Assembly: GCA_012719855.1 (NCBI GenBank)
Contig: JAAXZN010000052.1
Span: 34,464 to 98,463, forward strand
Direction of reading: 5' to 3'
Origin: Serratia liquefaciens
GTDB lineage: Bacteria; Pseudomonadota; Gammaproteobacteria; Enterobacterales; Enterobacteriaceae
DNA: 64,000 nt
Each line of letters starts with the position of its first letter. Positions within the stretch are counted from its first letter, which is position 1. Position numbers and translations under genes: made by a program. A model generated the notes under the pieces. The model was not told the origin of the DNA and searched no databases. It saw only the letters and a program-made list of their open reading frames with translations. Positions 49,561-59,152 of the stretch are shown here, piece by piece.

Positions 49561-49577
49561 CTTAAGAAAACCTTAGA
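49561..49577 (-). promoter_or_regulatory. PmrA (BasR) box upstream of eptA
   Basis: Read toward eptA, TCTAAG-GTTTT-CTTAAG matches 11 of 12 positions of the PmrA box (YTTAAK-N5-YTTAAK). A TAAATT -10-like hexamer (49545-49550) follows ten bases later, so the box covers the -35 region, as at known PmrA-activated promoters. Confidence 0.75.
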
Positions 49578-49623
49578 GATTCAGAATGGTGGCGGGGTCG
49601 TTTAGTTTTGGTTTAGAAATAGG

Positions 49624-49651
49624 GTCGCCAGACCGGGGGACGGTCTGGCGA
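49624..49651 (-). terminator. Terminator-like hairpin after the reductase gene
   Basis: TCGCCAGACCG and CGGTCTGGCGA form a perfect eleven-base stem with a short loop just past the stop at 49657. The T-run after it is poor (CCCTATTTCT). Confidence 0.6.
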
Positions 49652-49656
49652 TGCGA

Positions 49657-50298
49657 TCAGTAAGCGGCGGTAAATTGCGCTTTGATAAACTGCGGCTTTT
49701 CAACTTCGTCGATGATGGCGACCGACAGATCTTCCACCGAGATACCGGCTGGCGCCTGGCCGTTCATCAACAGCTGGGTGGTGCCGAGGCGGAACTGGCC
49801 GGTGCGTTTGCCGGGTTCCAGCAGGGCGGCTGGCGACAAATAGGTCCAGTCGAGGGACGACTCGTTGCGCAGTTTGTTGCGTAAATCACGCACTGCCTGA
49901 GCGCCTGGACGGATATTTTCCGGGAATTCCGGCGTGTCCACCAATTCAACGCCCGGCGCGACCTCCAGGCTGCCGGCACCTCCCACCACCAACAGGCGTT
50001 TAACACCGGCTTTTTTAACCGCGTCCAGGATTTGCTGTGCGCCCCGGCTGGTTTTTTCGTAGAGGTTATCTTCCGCCCAGCCTGGGTTATAGGCGCTGAT
50101 CACCGCGTCCTGCCCGGCCAGCTGTTTCGCCAGCCATTCGGTATCGGCGATGTCGCCCAGCGCTACGCTCAGGTTGGCGTTCTCCGGCAGGTCTTTTTGC
50201 TGACGGGCAATCGCCGTAACTTGCAGTCCACGCGCCAGCGCTTCGTCCAGCACGCGGCGGCCTACAAAACCTGTTGCTCCAATAATGGCTACTTTCAT
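49657..50298 (-). CDS. NAD(P)-binding Rossmann-fold oxidoreductase (NmrA/atypical SDR type)
   Basis: This 213-residue protein begins MKVAIIGATGFVGRRVLDEALARG, the GxxGxxG dinucleotide-binding signature of atypical short-chain reductases. It continues with VSVALGDI-type strand and turn patterns (NLSVALGDIADTEWLA) and ends in an FTAAY tail. AGGAG lies eight bases before ATG 50298; a much longer reading frame that runs under the neighbouring LysR gene is rejected. The substrate is unknown. It is divergent from a LysR regulator, which probably controls it. Confidence 0.85.
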   Translation of the reverse strand: MKVAIIGATGFVGRRVLDEALARGLQVTAIARQQKDLPENANLSVALGDIADTEWLAKQLAGQDAVISAYNPGWAEDNLYEKTSRGAQQILDAVKKAGVKRLLVVGGAGSLEVAPGVELVDTPEFPENIRPGAQAVRDLRNKLRNESSLDWTYLSPAALLEPGKRTGQFRLGTTQLLMNGQAPAGISVEDLSVAIIDEVEKPQFIKAQFTAAY

Positions 50299-50439
50299 CT
50301 GTTTGCTCCTGTCAGGAAGGGATTCAATGTTATCTCTCTGCTCAGGCTGATCTGAGCGGCTATAGACACTGTAGTACTTAACAATCGAGCTGATTAGTGC
50401 CATATTCATGCTTTCTTGATTAAGTAAAACTTCATAATC

Positions 50440-51369
50440 ATGGATAAATTGAATCGAATGGCGGTATTTGCCACCGTAGTGGCGGAAGGTTCGCTGGCCG
50501 GTGCCGCCCGGCGGCTGGGCATGACGCCGTCGGCGGTCAGTCAGCATATGCGGTCGCTGGAGAAAGCGCTGGGGGTGCCGTTGTTGCATCGGTCCACGCG
50601 GCGCCTGGCCCTCACCGAGGCGGGTGCGGCTTTCTATCCCGGTTGTGAAGCCATGCTGTTTCAGGCGCAACAGGCGGAACAGCGTCTGGCGGAACTGCGC
50701 GATACGCTGGTGGGAGAACTGCGCATCGCGACGACCATCGGTATCGGTGGCCGCCCGCTGGCGGAGGCGCTGGCGCCGCTGTTGCAGGCTCATCCCAAAC
50801 TGACGCTGAAGGTGCTGGCAGACGACCGGATCGTCGATATGATCGATCAGCGTATCGATATCGCACTGCGGGTTAATCGCCAACTGGCGGATGCCAATAT
50901 GATCGCCCACCCGCTGGCCGAGTGGCCAATGGTGCTGTGTGCCGCTCCTCGCTATCTCAGCCAGCATGGCGTGCCGGAGACACCGCAAGACCTGGTGCAA
51001 CACCGGTGGATCTCCGGGGTTTTCAGCGGCGCGCATCTGGAGCTGCACCATCAGAGTGGCCAGCAGCTTAAATTGCGTCTGTCGGAAGGGCAAATCGTCA
51101 GCGACAACATGACCGTAATACGCGCGTTTACCCGCAGCGGTCTGGGGATCTCGAGTCAGCCTTTATACGAAATTGAAGATGAACTGCAACGCGGCGAGCT
51201 GATCCAACTGATGCCTGAATGGCGCCCGGTAGCGTCGCGGCTGCATGCGATGACGCTCGAACGGGCAATGCCGGAGAAAAATCGTCAGGCGCTGCGTTAC
51301 TTACGCGACTATTTTCGGCGCCATACCGAAAAGTCACTTGCCAGCGGCGCCAATGGCGTCTTCAATTAG
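50440..51369 (+). CDS. LysR-family transcriptional regulator
   Basis: This 309-residue regulator has an N-terminal helix-turn-helix (VVAEGSLAGAARRLGMTPSAVSQHMRSLE in parts, residues 13-41) and a type-2 periplasmic-binding sensor domain of the CrgA/DsdC-like group. It lies 141 bases from the divergent oxidoreductase at 49657, the arrangement in which LysR proteins usually regulate the neighbour. The inducer is unknown. Confidence 0.88.
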   Translation: MDKLNRMAVFATVVAEGSLAGAARRLGMTPSAVSQHMRSLEKALGVPLLHRSTRRLALTEAGAAFYPGCEAMLFQAQQAEQRLAELRDTLVGELRIATTIGIGGRPLAEALAPLLQAHPKLTLKVLADDRIVDMIDQRIDIALRVNRQLADANMIAHPLAEWPMVLCAAPRYLSQHGVPETPQDLVQHRWISGVFSGAHLELHHQSGQQLKLRLSEGQIVSDNMTVIRAFTRSGLGISSQPLYEIEDELQRGELIQLMPEWRPVASRLHAMTLERAMPEKNRQALRYLRDYFRRHTEKSLASGANGVFN

Positions 51370-51390
51370 CAAGAGATAGCAGGAGGACGC

Positions 51391-51630
51391 GTGCCGCAGC
51401 AGCTTGAGTTTTTTGACATCCCCAGCCCCTGTCGTGGCATCTGTCAGGCCGACGACCGAGGTTTTTGCCGTGGCTGCCTGCGCAGCCGCGAGGAACGTTT
51501 TGGCTGGATGCAAATGAGCGATGCGCAAAAGCGGGACGTATTGCGTCTGTGCCACCAACGCTTCCTGCGTCTGCAGCGAGCCAATAAACAGCCTGAAGAA
51601 TCACAACCCGAACAGCCGTCGCTATTTTGA
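51391..51630 (+). CDS. ydhL: YdhL, DUF1289 protein
   Basis: This 79-residue protein has the DUF1289 pattern of four cysteines (PSPCRGICQADDRGFCRGCLRS), which looks like a metal or Fe-S binding knuckle, and a Glu/Gln-rich tail. It has the same length as E. coli YdhL. The GTG at 51391 has a perfect AGGAGG five bases upstream. The function is unknown. In E. coli it follows nemR directly; here three genes are inserted between. Confidence 0.9.
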   Translation: MPQQLEFFDIPSPCRGICQADDRGFCRGCLRSREERFGWMQMSDAQKRDVLRLCHQRFLRLQRANKQPEESQPEQPSLF

Positions 51631-51729
51631 CCGGTACCCGATCCGCCGCACGTTAGCGCGGCTTTCCCCTTTCCACGTCGTTATCCGCTTGTGTATGCTG
51701 GCATCAAACACTGTCATGAGGTTTCAATA

Positions 51730-52626
51730 ATGGTAAACCGTATTCAACTCGCGCCGCAGGGGCCTGAATTTTCCCGCATGATTTGCGGATACTGGCGTCT
51801 GATGGAGTGGGGCATGTCGCCACAACAGCTGTTGGCGTTCATTGAGCAGCATATCGAGCTGGGCGTGACCACTGCCGATCACGCGGATATTTACGGCGGC
51901 TATGCCTGCGAACAGGCTTTTGGCGAAGCGATGCGTCTGAAGCCGTCATTGCGCCAGTCGATGGAGTTGGTGTCCAAATGCGGTATCGCCACTATGGCCA
52001 AACCGGGCAACGCCATCGGCCATTACATCACCGACCGCGAGCATATCGTTTACAGCGCGGAACGTTCGTTGGCGCATCTGCATACCGACTATCTTGACCT
52101 GCTGTTGATCCACCGCCCGGATCCGCTGATGGATGCCGATGAGGTTGCCGAGGCCTTTGTGTCTCTGCACCAAAGTGGCAAAGTGCGCCACTTCGGCGTT
52201 TCCAACTTCACACCGGCGCAATTTACGTTGCTGCAGTCGCGGCTGCCATTCTCGCTGGTGACCAATCAACTGGAGATTTCACCGATTCACCAGCCGAGTA
52301 TCCTGGATGGATCGCTGGATCAGTGCCAGCAGTTGCGCATCAAGCCGATGGCCTGGTCTTGTCTGGGGGGCGGGCGTCTGTTCAGCGACGCCGAGTTCCA
52401 GCCGCTGCGCGATGAGTTGCAGGCGGTGGCGCAGGAAATAGGGGCCGAGACTATCGAGCAGGTGGTCTACGCCTGGGTGATGCGCCTGCCGTCGGCACCG
52501 TTGCCGATTATCGGCTCCGGCAAGATTGAACGCGTGCGTTCGGCGTTGAAGGCGCAGCAATTGACGCTGGATCGGCAACAGTGGTTCCGCATCCGCAAAG
52601 CGGCGTTGGGCTACGACGTACCTTAA
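51730..52626 (+). CDS. ydhF: YdhF, aldo/keto reductase
   Basis: This 298-residue NADPH-linked barrel enzyme has E. coli YdhF length. Motifs are GVTTADHADIYGGYACEQAFG (catalytic Asp and Tyr), ELVSKCGI (catalytic Lys), and LIHRPDPLMD; the late IIGSGKIERV binds cofactor. The start at 51730 (MVNRIQLAP) is chosen over 51691. The natural substrate is unknown. Confidence 0.92.
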   Translation: MVNRIQLAPQGPEFSRMICGYWRLMEWGMSPQQLLAFIEQHIELGVTTADHADIYGGYACEQAFGEAMRLKPSLRQSMELVSKCGIATMAKPGNAIGHYITDREHIVYSAERSLAHLHTDYLDLLLIHRPDPLMDADEVAEAFVSLHQSGKVRHFGVSNFTPAQFTLLQSRLPFSLVTNQLEISPIHQPSILDGSLDQCQQLRIKPMAWSCLGGGRLFSDAEFQPLRDELQAVAQEIGAETIEQVVYAWVMRLPSAPLPIIGSGKIERVRSALKAQQLTLDRQQWFRIRKAALGYDVP

Positions 52627-52641
52627 TTGTTAATTGTCGAT

Positions 52642-52673
52642 AAAAAGCGGGCAGCTTGGGCTGCCCGCTTTTG
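52642..52673. terminator. Shared terminator of converging ydhF and lipA
   Basis: AAAAGCGGGCAGC and GCTGCCCGCTTTT form a near-perfect stem with a short loop; A- and T-runs make it active both ways. Confidence 0.9.
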
Positions 52674-52690
52674 ACTCTAGGCTGCGGTTT

Positions 52691-54538
52691 TCATGCCAAG
52701 ACTACCTGGCCGTCCGACAGGCTATCGAATCCGATCCCAACTAAAGTGACCGTATTGCCGCCAAAGTTAAACACCAGATTGTCGTTCACCTCGGAAACAA
52801 AATCGCGATAATTACCGCCCGAGCTGCTGCCTTCGGTACCGATAAATACCAGCTTATCCTGCGCCTGATAACCGTAAATCAGATCCTGACCGAAGTCGCC
52901 GCTGAACAGGAAGGTATTGCTGCCGCCCTGGCTGTGCATAACGTCGTTACCCGCACCGCCGACGAACACGTCATTGCCTTTTCCGCCAAACAGCTGGTCA
53001 TTTCCCTCCAGACCGAAGAGCCAGGAGCCGGACTCTTTAGCAGTCAGAACGTCATCGGCCGCGGTGCCGTTTGCCGAACTGGCGTAGGCGGTCAACCCCT
53101 TGCTGGAAAGCAAGCCGTTGTCGGTCACCTGGTGATCAACCTCTTTGGTGAAAATCAACAGTGACGACTCTTTGCTTTTCAGCGTGCCGATCGAGTTAGC
53201 CAGGGTGATGCCACCGTCAGCATCGCGCAAATAGAGCGTATTGCCGTCGTACGCCACCTCGGTGTTTTTCAATGCATGCTGCAAATCCAGGGTGTTAAGG
53301 CCTTCACCGCCGGAAATAATATTAAAACCGCCATCGTCACGGAATGTGTCATTGCCGGCACGGCCCTCGAGATAATCATTTCCGGTGCCGCCCTTGATAA
53401 GGTCATTGCCGTCGCTGCCGACAATAAAGGTTGGGCCGCTGTGTTGCTCGGCGTTGCGGTTGAGATCTTCCACCCAGGTATTGCCGCGGGTAACGTCAGA
53501 AAGGTTGGAAACGATCACCGTCGAGTCTTTGCTGGTCAGCGAGTAGAACTCTGAATTCAGTACCCGCATCAACCCGTCCTGATAAAAGAACGGCAGATGG
53601 GATAACCAGGTTGGAATATTGAGGATCGAGAAGGGCAGAATATTCCAGGCGGTGGAGGCATAGTGGGCGTTGAAATTAACGATGTTGTTGGTGGCGGACT
53701 CTTGCGGTGCGTCATGTACGCCCAGCGTTGCAGAGGTGCGCGTTGTGCCGTCCAGCGCGCGGAATACCGGGTCATTTTCGTAACCGACGTTAATCACTTT
53801 GCCGCCGGTTTCGTATTGGGTAGGTGAGGCGAAGGCGACATAGTTGGACTGCGCGTAGAAGCCACCCCAATTGCCGTCGCTGAGCGCCGCCATGCTGTTC
53901 ACGGCCAGGCCGCCGAGGCTGTGACCACTGATGGTAATGTCATCCCCGCTCAGCCCGTGCGCCTGGGCGAATTTGGCCACATCCCCCAGCAGGGTGCCGA
54001 AGGCTTTCAGACTGTAGTTATCGGCATAGCCATTCGGGCCGAAACCGGCCAGCAGGTCATTGACCAAATCGCCGATGGTATCGGTGATCAGAGATTCGCG
54101 CGGGCCGCTGGTGCCGCGAAAAGCAATGCCGATGCCGGTGAGGTTACCCTCGCTATCGTATTTTCCCAGCACTTCGGCCTGTGCCGTGGTGTAGCCCAAG
54201 GTTTCACCGTAATAGGTGCCGCGGGCATCCGTTTTGCCCTGATAGCCTAGTTGGTCTGCGCTTATCAATGACCAGCCGGCGTTATTTACCGCTGCCAGCG
54301 CCGCTTGTTCCGAGTCAGGATTCCAGGGAATACCGGGTAGGCCACCCTGCGATTGCGTGCTGCCTATCAGCGCGGTCACCAGCGTGAAGGGCAAGCCCAG
54401 GCCAAAACCGGAGCTGTGATAGCCCTCGTCAAAACCATTATCGATATTGTGATAGGCGTAGGTGGAAATCGCCATGGCGTCGGTAAATAACGTTTTGGAT
54501 TTCGCCTCATCGAGACCTTGATAATTAAAGATTCCCAT
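52691..54538 (-). CDS. lipA: LipA, secreted RTX-type lipase (family I.3)
   Basis: LipA hydrolyses triglycerides outside the cell. The 615-residue protein resembles S. marcescens LipA (about 614) throughout. It lacks an N-terminal signal and has no cysteine, both typical of type I secretion substrates. The lipase half has the nucleophile elbow ISGHSLGGLA (Ser207) and AFRGTSG; the C-terminal half has RTX calcium repeats (GSDGNDLIKGGTGNDYLEGR; GLEGNDQLFGGKGNDVFVGGAGNDV). It ends in the hydrophobic GQVVLA secretion signal. AAGGAAC precedes the ATG. The exporter genes lipBCD are not in this window. It is inserted between ydhF and sodC. Confidence 0.93.
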   Translation of the reverse strand: MGIFNYQGLDEAKSKTLFTDAMAISTYAYHNIDNGFDEGYHSSGFGLGLPFTLVTALIGSTQSQGGLPGIPWNPDSEQAALAAVNNAGWSLISADQLGYQGKTDARGTYYGETLGYTTAQAEVLGKYDSEGNLTGIGIAFRGTSGPRESLITDTIGDLVNDLLAGFGPNGYADNYSLKAFGTLLGDVAKFAQAHGLSGDDITISGHSLGGLAVNSMAALSDGNWGGFYAQSNYVAFASPTQYETGGKVINVGYENDPVFRALDGTTRTSATLGVHDAPQESATNNIVNFNAHYASTAWNILPFSILNIPTWLSHLPFFYQDGLMRVLNSEFYSLTSKDSTVIVSNLSDVTRGNTWVEDLNRNAEQHSGPTFIVGSDGNDLIKGGTGNDYLEGRAGNDTFRDDGGFNIISGGEGLNTLDLQHALKNTEVAYDGNTLYLRDADGGITLANSIGTLKSKESSLLIFTKEVDHQVTDNGLLSSKGLTAYASSANGTAADDVLTAKESGSWLFGLEGNDQLFGGKGNDVFVGGAGNDVMHSQGGSNTFLFSGDFGQDLIYGYQAQDKLVFIGTEGSSSGGNYRDFVSEVNDNLVFNFGGNTVTLVGIGFDSLSDGQVVLA

Positions 54539-54779
54539 ATCAGTTCCTTATGAATTTGCTGCATTGCCGGGTTAATCTTTGGGTAGCTGTTGCAGCGAGT
54601 GTAGGTAAACAGAGTACGCCAAATGCCAGCTGGTCAGAGGACTGACATCGGTAGAATGATTATTAGTACTAATTATTGAGAATGCGAATTTGATCGACAA
54701 AATTGTGCGTGTTTTGAGCGGTGGCGCCACACATTCCCCTATACTTGAACACTCACAGAGACTTCAAGGAGATTGATTG

Positions 54780-55304
54780 ATGAAACATTATTGGTATGCG
54801 GCCTTCGGTCTGATGGCCTGCGGAGTCGCTCAGGCGGCAACCGTGGATGTTGACATGAATCTGGTGACCGGACAGGGAATTGGTCAGGATATTGGCAAGG
54901 TGACGATCAGCGAAACCCCTTATGGTTTGCTGTTTACACCGCAACTTAAAGCCTTACCGGCCGGTGTGCACGGCTTTCATGTTCATGAGAACGGCAGCTG
55001 CGAACCGGGCATGAAGGACGGCAAGGCCGTCGCGGCGTTGGCGGCCGGCGGACATCTTGACCCGCAAAAAACCGGTAAGCATCTTGGACCGTACGCCGAC
55101 GGTCATTTGGGGGATTTGCCAGCCATTTACGTGACCGACGACGGCATGGCCAGCTATCCGGTGCTGGCACCTCGGCTGAAGAAAATCAGTGAAATCAGCG
55201 GCAAGGCACTGATGGTGCACGCCGGTGGCGATAATCACTCCGATCATCCCAAACCCCTGGGTGGCGGAGGGGAACGTTTCGCCTGCGGTGTGATTAAGTC
55301 ATAA
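54780..55304 (+). CDS. sodC: SodC, periplasmic copper-zinc superoxide dismutase
   Basis: SodC removes superoxide in the periplasm. This 174-residue precursor has a signal peptide ([19 protein letters not shown], cut near residue 19), the copper ligands in [10 protein letters not shown], and zinc-site residues in [12 protein letters not shown] and [10 protein letters not shown]. Two cysteines near GSC and FACG can form the usual disulfide. AAGGAGATTG precedes ATG 54780. Confidence 0.95.
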   Translation: MKHYWYAAFGLMACGVAQAATVDVDMNLVTGQGIGQDIGKVTISETPYGLLFTPQLKALPAGVHGFHVHENGSCEPGMKDGKAVAALAAGGHLDPQKTGKHLGPYADGHLGDLPAIYVTDDGMASYPVLAPRLKKISEISGKALMVHAGGDNHSDHPKPLGGGGERFACGVIKS

Positions 55305-55310
55305 CAACGG

Positions 55311-57344
55311 TTAGCGGGCGGTGGATGTCGCCGCTGCGCTATCAACATGGGCAATCGCCTGCTGTAGCTGTTGCAACGAGCAATAAAGCCGCCAAATCAA
55401 ACCTGCCAGATCGCGCGCCGCCTGTTCAGGGTGGTGCGCCAGCGTATTGCTCATTCGCTGCAGTTCTTGCAGGCTGGCGTCCAGCGAACGGTGCTGCACG
55501 CCTTTCTCCGTCATGATACCCCGCAGGCAGTGAATACAGACGTCTCGCACCGCAGAGAGTGGATCGGATCGGGTTTGCCAGTCACGCAGTTGCCAAACGA
55601 TATGGCTGCAATTGAGCAGCACCACGCCCCAGCGCAATAACCAGCTGCGCGCTTCTTGATCCTTGCTTTGATTCAGTTGGCTGATGCGGTGGTAAATCAA
55701 CGATTCAAACTGGCTCTCGCTTTGCTGCGGTTTTTTGCTTAGCTGATCGATAAAGTCGCGTCGCAGAGCGCGGATAATACGCCGACTTTTGCGTTTGTCC
55801 GAGCTGGGTCGCAAGATCTGGAATGCCAGACCCGCCAGCAATACCCCGACAATTTTGCCGATGCTGTCATTGATAAAGGACTGGTAATCGTAGCTCGGTG
55901 GATTGGTGACGGAGAGAAAAGAGCCCATAAATACGATCAGTTGGCCCCAGAGTGCGGCGTAGGAGGGGTGTTGCAGCTTGAACATCTGCATCGTCACCAG
56001 CACCGGGAACAAAAAGGCGCAGAACAGCCAGAAGTCATCAATCTGAATCATCAGGCCAAATTTCACCACAAAGCAGGCTATTGACAGCAACAGCACCGCT
56101 TTCAGCAGGGTGGTGATGCTGTTGATGGGGGACGGCGTGGAAGAGTAGAGCACGCAGCTGATGGCGATCAGCGTCAGGGCCGAACTGCCTGCGTCCCATT
56201 GGGTGTTAATCCAGTAAGCGCAACCGATGACAATGCACAAAAAGGTGCGCAGGCCGTTATACGCCGCTTCGTAGCTGTCGGTGTGGCGAGCCAAAGAGGT
56301 CACGCGAGGCGGCTGGATATTGCTGACCGGCGTGGCGCTTTCCAGGCGCTGTAACCAGCGACTGGCGCCCAGATACAGCCAGCAGAAATGGCGCAGACGC
56401 AGCCAGAAGGCGCGATGGCGGAAATCAGCAGGATCTTGCGGCGCGATTTGCTGCAAAAGACGCGCCAAACGGTACTTGTCAGTATCGGGGTTACGCAGTT
56501 CGGTCAGCAGTTGATCCAGCACGCTGGCCAGGTTGGCCGGGCGGTCCGGCCAGTTCAGCAGCATGCGGCGCAGGCTGGAGATCACGCTGGTGATGCGTAG
56601 CTGCTGGTGCAGCATATAGTTAAGCAGATTATTCTGTCGACGCAGCCGGTAGTGGCTCCAGAAGGCCTGTATACGCAGCAGGTTCATGGTCAGGATTTGG
56701 CCGATAACCCCTTCGTGCGAGGTACGCATCTGCACGGTGATTTCCGGCTGCCAAAGCATCGCGGCATGTTCCAATAATCGCAGGTGCATGCGCCGCAACG
56801 AGGTTAACAAGGCTTCGCCGTCAGAGGTGCTGGGCAGGATCATCATCATCAAACCGCCGCACAGAATACCGGTGATGACCTCACAAACGCGCGCCTGGGC
56901 AATATCAAAGATCTGTTGAGTGTCCGTCACGTTGACGGTGCTGAAGGCGATGATGGCGGCGGTGTAGCCCGCCAGCGCAAAGGCGTAGGAAACGTTGTTC
57001 TGATAGTGGTTTGAAATGTAAGTGCACAGGCCGATCCAGGCGGCGATAAACAGCGTGAACAGCCAGGGATCGTTCAGGCAGTGCCCGGCGATGGCCACCG
57101 ATGCCGCCGCGCCGACCAGGCTGCCGAAAACCCGGCCGATGCTTTTGCTGATCACGCCGCCGACGGTGGGAAAGCTGACTACCGCTGCCGATGTCAGCGC
57201 CCAGTAAGGCTCGTCAAGATTGAGAACGAACGCGACCCAGAGCGACAGGCACATCGCCAGCGAATTGCGTAGTGCATAACGCCATTGTCCGCCGGTGGCT
57301 TTTCCCCAAGGGGTGCGTTTCCATTCCAAAAAAGGCAGGTTCAC
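55311..57344 (-). CDS. ydhK: YdhK, FUSC-family (AaeB-like) inner-membrane efflux protein
   Basis: This 677-residue protein (E. coli YdhK about 670) has two membrane blocks of about six segments each (residues 20-180 and 365-510), each followed by a cytoplasmic helical part, the FUSC layout of AaeB. It probably pumps small aromatic acids or similar compounds with YdhJ as adaptor. It is the last gene of ydhI-ydhJ-ydhK on the minus strand, nine bases after ydhJ. Confidence 0.9.
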   Translation of the reverse strand: MNLPFLEWKRTPWGKATGGQWRYALRNSLAMCLSLWVAFVLNLDEPYWALTSAAVVSFPTVGGVISKSIGRVFGSLVGAAASVAIAGHCLNDPWLFTLFIAAWIGLCTYISNHYQNNVSYAFALAGYTAAIIAFSTVNVTDTQQIFDIAQARVCEVITGILCGGLMMMILPSTSDGEALLTSLRRMHLRLLEHAAMLWQPEITVQMRTSHEGVIGQILTMNLLRIQAFWSHYRLRRQNNLLNYMLHQQLRITSVISSLRRMLLNWPDRPANLASVLDQLLTELRNPDTDKYRLARLLQQIAPQDPADFRHRAFWLRLRHFCWLYLGASRWLQRLESATPVSNIQPPRVTSLARHTDSYEAAYNGLRTFLCIVIGCAYWINTQWDAGSSALTLIAISCVLYSSTPSPINSITTLLKAVLLLSIACFVVKFGLMIQIDDFWLFCAFLFPVLVTMQMFKLQHPSYAALWGQLIVFMGSFLSVTNPPSYDYQSFINDSIGKIVGVLLAGLAFQILRPSSDKRKSRRIIRALRRDFIDQLSKKPQQSESQFESLIYHRISQLNQSKDQEARSWLLRWGVVLLNCSHIVWQLRDWQTRSDPLSAVRDVCIHCLRGIMTEKGVQHRSLDASLQELQRMSNTLAHHPEQAARDLAGLIWRLYCSLQQLQQAIAHVDSAAATSTAR

Positions 57345-57353
57345 ACGTTAGCC

Positions 57354-58211
57354 TTACTGATGAATCGAGATGGTGCAGGTGGTGCCCGCGACCAAGGGTA
57401 AATCAGCCGGGACATTCAGCAGTTTTATCCGTACCGGCACGCGTTGTGCCAAACGAACCCAGGGCACGTTAGGTTTTACGTCCATTAATAAATCGCTGCT
57501 GCTTTCGACGCTTTGATCGTAAATGGCGCGGCCGATACTCTCAACTTCACCCTGAAGCGGAGTGTTGCCATTATATAAAACGATGTCCGCTTTATTGCCT
57601 TCTTTTATATGTTTTAGCTTGGTTTCTTCAAAATAACCGAGCACATAAAACGAGTGCACATCAACCAGCGCAACCAGCGGTGAGCCAACGCTGGCGTAGT
57701 TACCCACGCGCGTTTGTAAATTGGTGATATAGCCATCGGTAGGGGCATAAATTTTAGTTTTACTTAAATTCCATTTTGCCTGTTCCAGATTAGCTTGCGC
57801 GGCTTTATACGCGGCTTTCATTGCCTGTGCCGCTAAATTCGATTCGTCCATATCTTCCGCTGAAATAACATTTTGCGGCAGACCACGGCGGCGAGCCGCC
57901 TCATGATCGGCCTTGGCCAGGTCAGACTGCGCTTTTGCCAACGCGGCCTCAGCATTGTCGAGCGCAATCTGGTATGGCACCGGGTCGATCGTAAAAATCA
58001 GACTTCCCGCAGGTATGAACTGATTGTCATGAACGGTTATTTTCTCTAATCTTCCAGAAACTTCTGGTGTGATATTGACGAGTTCGGCGCGCACCTTTCC
58101 ATCGCGGGTCCAGGGGGATTGCATATAGTAATTCCATAACCACCAACCGGCACAGATGGCAATGGCGCAGACGATTACCGTAGAAAAATATTTTAATGTT
58201 TTATGCGTCAT
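57354..58211 (-). CDS. ydhJ: YdhJ, HlyD/AaeA-like membrane-fusion protein
   Basis: This 285-residue periplasmic adaptor has an N-terminal membrane anchor (about residues 8-28), the lipoyl-like WTRDGKVRAELVNITPEVSGRL, a helical hairpin (about residues 90-140) and a beta-barrel end, the same layout and length as E. coli YdhJ. It would join YdhK to the outer membrane. It starts three bases after ydhI ends. Confidence 0.92.
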   Translation of the reverse strand: MTHKTLKYFSTVIVCAIAICAGWWLWNYYMQSPWTRDGKVRAELVNITPEVSGRLEKITVHDNQFIPAGSLIFTIDPVPYQIALDNAEAALAKAQSDLAKADHEAARRRGLPQNVISAEDMDESNLAAQAMKAAYKAAQANLEQAKWNLSKTKIYAPTDGYITNLQTRVGNYASVGSPLVALVDVHSFYVLGYFEETKLKHIKEGNKADIVLYNGNTPLQGEVESIGRAIYDQSVESSSDLLMDVKPNVPWVRLAQRVPVRIKLLNVPADLPLVAGTTCTISIHQ

Positions 58212-58214
58212 CAG

Positions 58215-58451
58215 TTACCAACTTGCTAAAAGCCACAGGGAGCCGCTGACGGCGATGACGAAAATAGACAAATCCATCAGCATGGGATGCCAAATTTCGC
58301 CGGAATAAATCCAGTCACGCAACAGGTGGTGTACCAGTAGCCATAAAATCAGGCCGAGCAAAACAGCCTTAAATAGGGGCGGAAAATAAAGCGAGGCGCC
58401 CAGCACCAAATCGGGTAGCGGGGACGAGGCATGAAGCCATGAAGTATTCAC
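58215..58451 (-). CDS. ydhI: YdhI, DUF1656 small membrane protein
   Basis: This 78-residue protein with two hydrophobic segments (about residues 22-42 and 58-76) matches E. coli YdhI and the DUF1656 partners (AaeX type) that open such efflux operons. Its own function is unknown. It is the first gene of the operon and is divergent from slyA, which in E. coli has been linked to control of neighbouring genes. Confidence 0.9.
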   Translation of the reverse strand: MNTSWLHASSPLPDLVLGASLYFPPLFKAVLLGLILWLLVHHLLRDWIYSGEIWHPMLMDLSIFVIAVSGSLWLLASW

Positions 58452-58631
58452 ATTAACAATCCCAGTGAGTGAATATGTTGAGCGGTTGCATAGAGAATAA
58501 ACAATAACTGATCAAAATGGTGGCTATTTCCACAATATACATTATATACATTTGTGTTTTTAATGTGAGTTACTCAAAATAGTCTAAGCTCTGGGAGGGT
58601 ATGTTAGCATGCTAATTATAAGGAGGGGTAA

Positions 58632-59066
58632 GTGGAGTCAACATTAGGTTCAGATTTAGCACGATTAGTTCGTGTATGGCGCGCGCTCATCGATCATCGG
58701 CTCAAGCCGCTGGCGCTCACGCAAACGCACTGGGTAACCTTGCACAGTATCAATCGTTTGCCGCCGGAGCAGTCGCAGATCCAATTGGCTAAAGCGATCG
58801 GCATTGAGCAACCGTCATTGGTTCGTACGTTGGACCAACTGGAAGAGAAGGGGTTGATTACTCGCCACACTTGCGCCAATGACCGGCGTGCAAAGCGTAT
58901 CAAACTGACTGAAGCGGCCGATCCCATCATCCGGGAAGTGGACAGCGTCATCAGCTCTACGCGGGGCGAAATTCTGAGCGGTATTACTACAGATGAAGTA
59001 CAACAGTTGGTTGGTTTGATTGGCAAGCTTGAACAAAACATCACTGAACTGCAAAACAAACAATAA
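58632..59066 (+). CDS. slyA: SlyA (RovA), MarR-family transcriptional regulator
   Basis: SlyA is a dimeric winged-helix regulator, mainly a counter-silencer of H-NS at envelope and virulence genes. The 144-residue protein matches E. coli SlyA and Yersinia RovA closely ([24 protein letters not shown] and [11 protein letters not shown] in the recognition and wing parts). It starts at GTG 58632 with AGGAGGGG upstream, as in RovA, where a non-ATG start also occurs. It is divergent from ydhIJK, and a terminator separates it from slyB. Confidence 0.95.
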   Translation: MESTLGSDLARLVRVWRALIDHRLKPLALTQTHWVTLHSINRLPPEQSQIQLAKAIGIEQPSLVRTLDQLEEKGLITRHTCANDRRAKRIKLTEAADPIIREVDSVISSTRGEILSGITTDEVQQLVGLIGKLEQNITELQNKQ

Positions 59067-59108
59067 GAATTTCTTTTTATTCGATTAGATTTCACAGCAT
59101 CGGAAATG

Positions 59109-59136
59109 AAACCGGAGGCCTAAAGCCTCCGGTTTT
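59109..59136. terminator. Shared terminator of converging slyA and slyB
   Basis: AAACCGGAGGC and GCCTCCGGTTT form a perfect stem with a five-base loop and A-/T-runs on both sides. Confidence 0.9.
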
Positions 59137-59152
59137 ACCCTACGCGTAGCGC

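Noticed and set aside
50299..51093. N-terminal extension of the reductase gene under the LysR gene
   Set aside because: The extension is antisense to a clear LysR gene; the Rossmann start and AGGAG at 50298 mark the real beginning.
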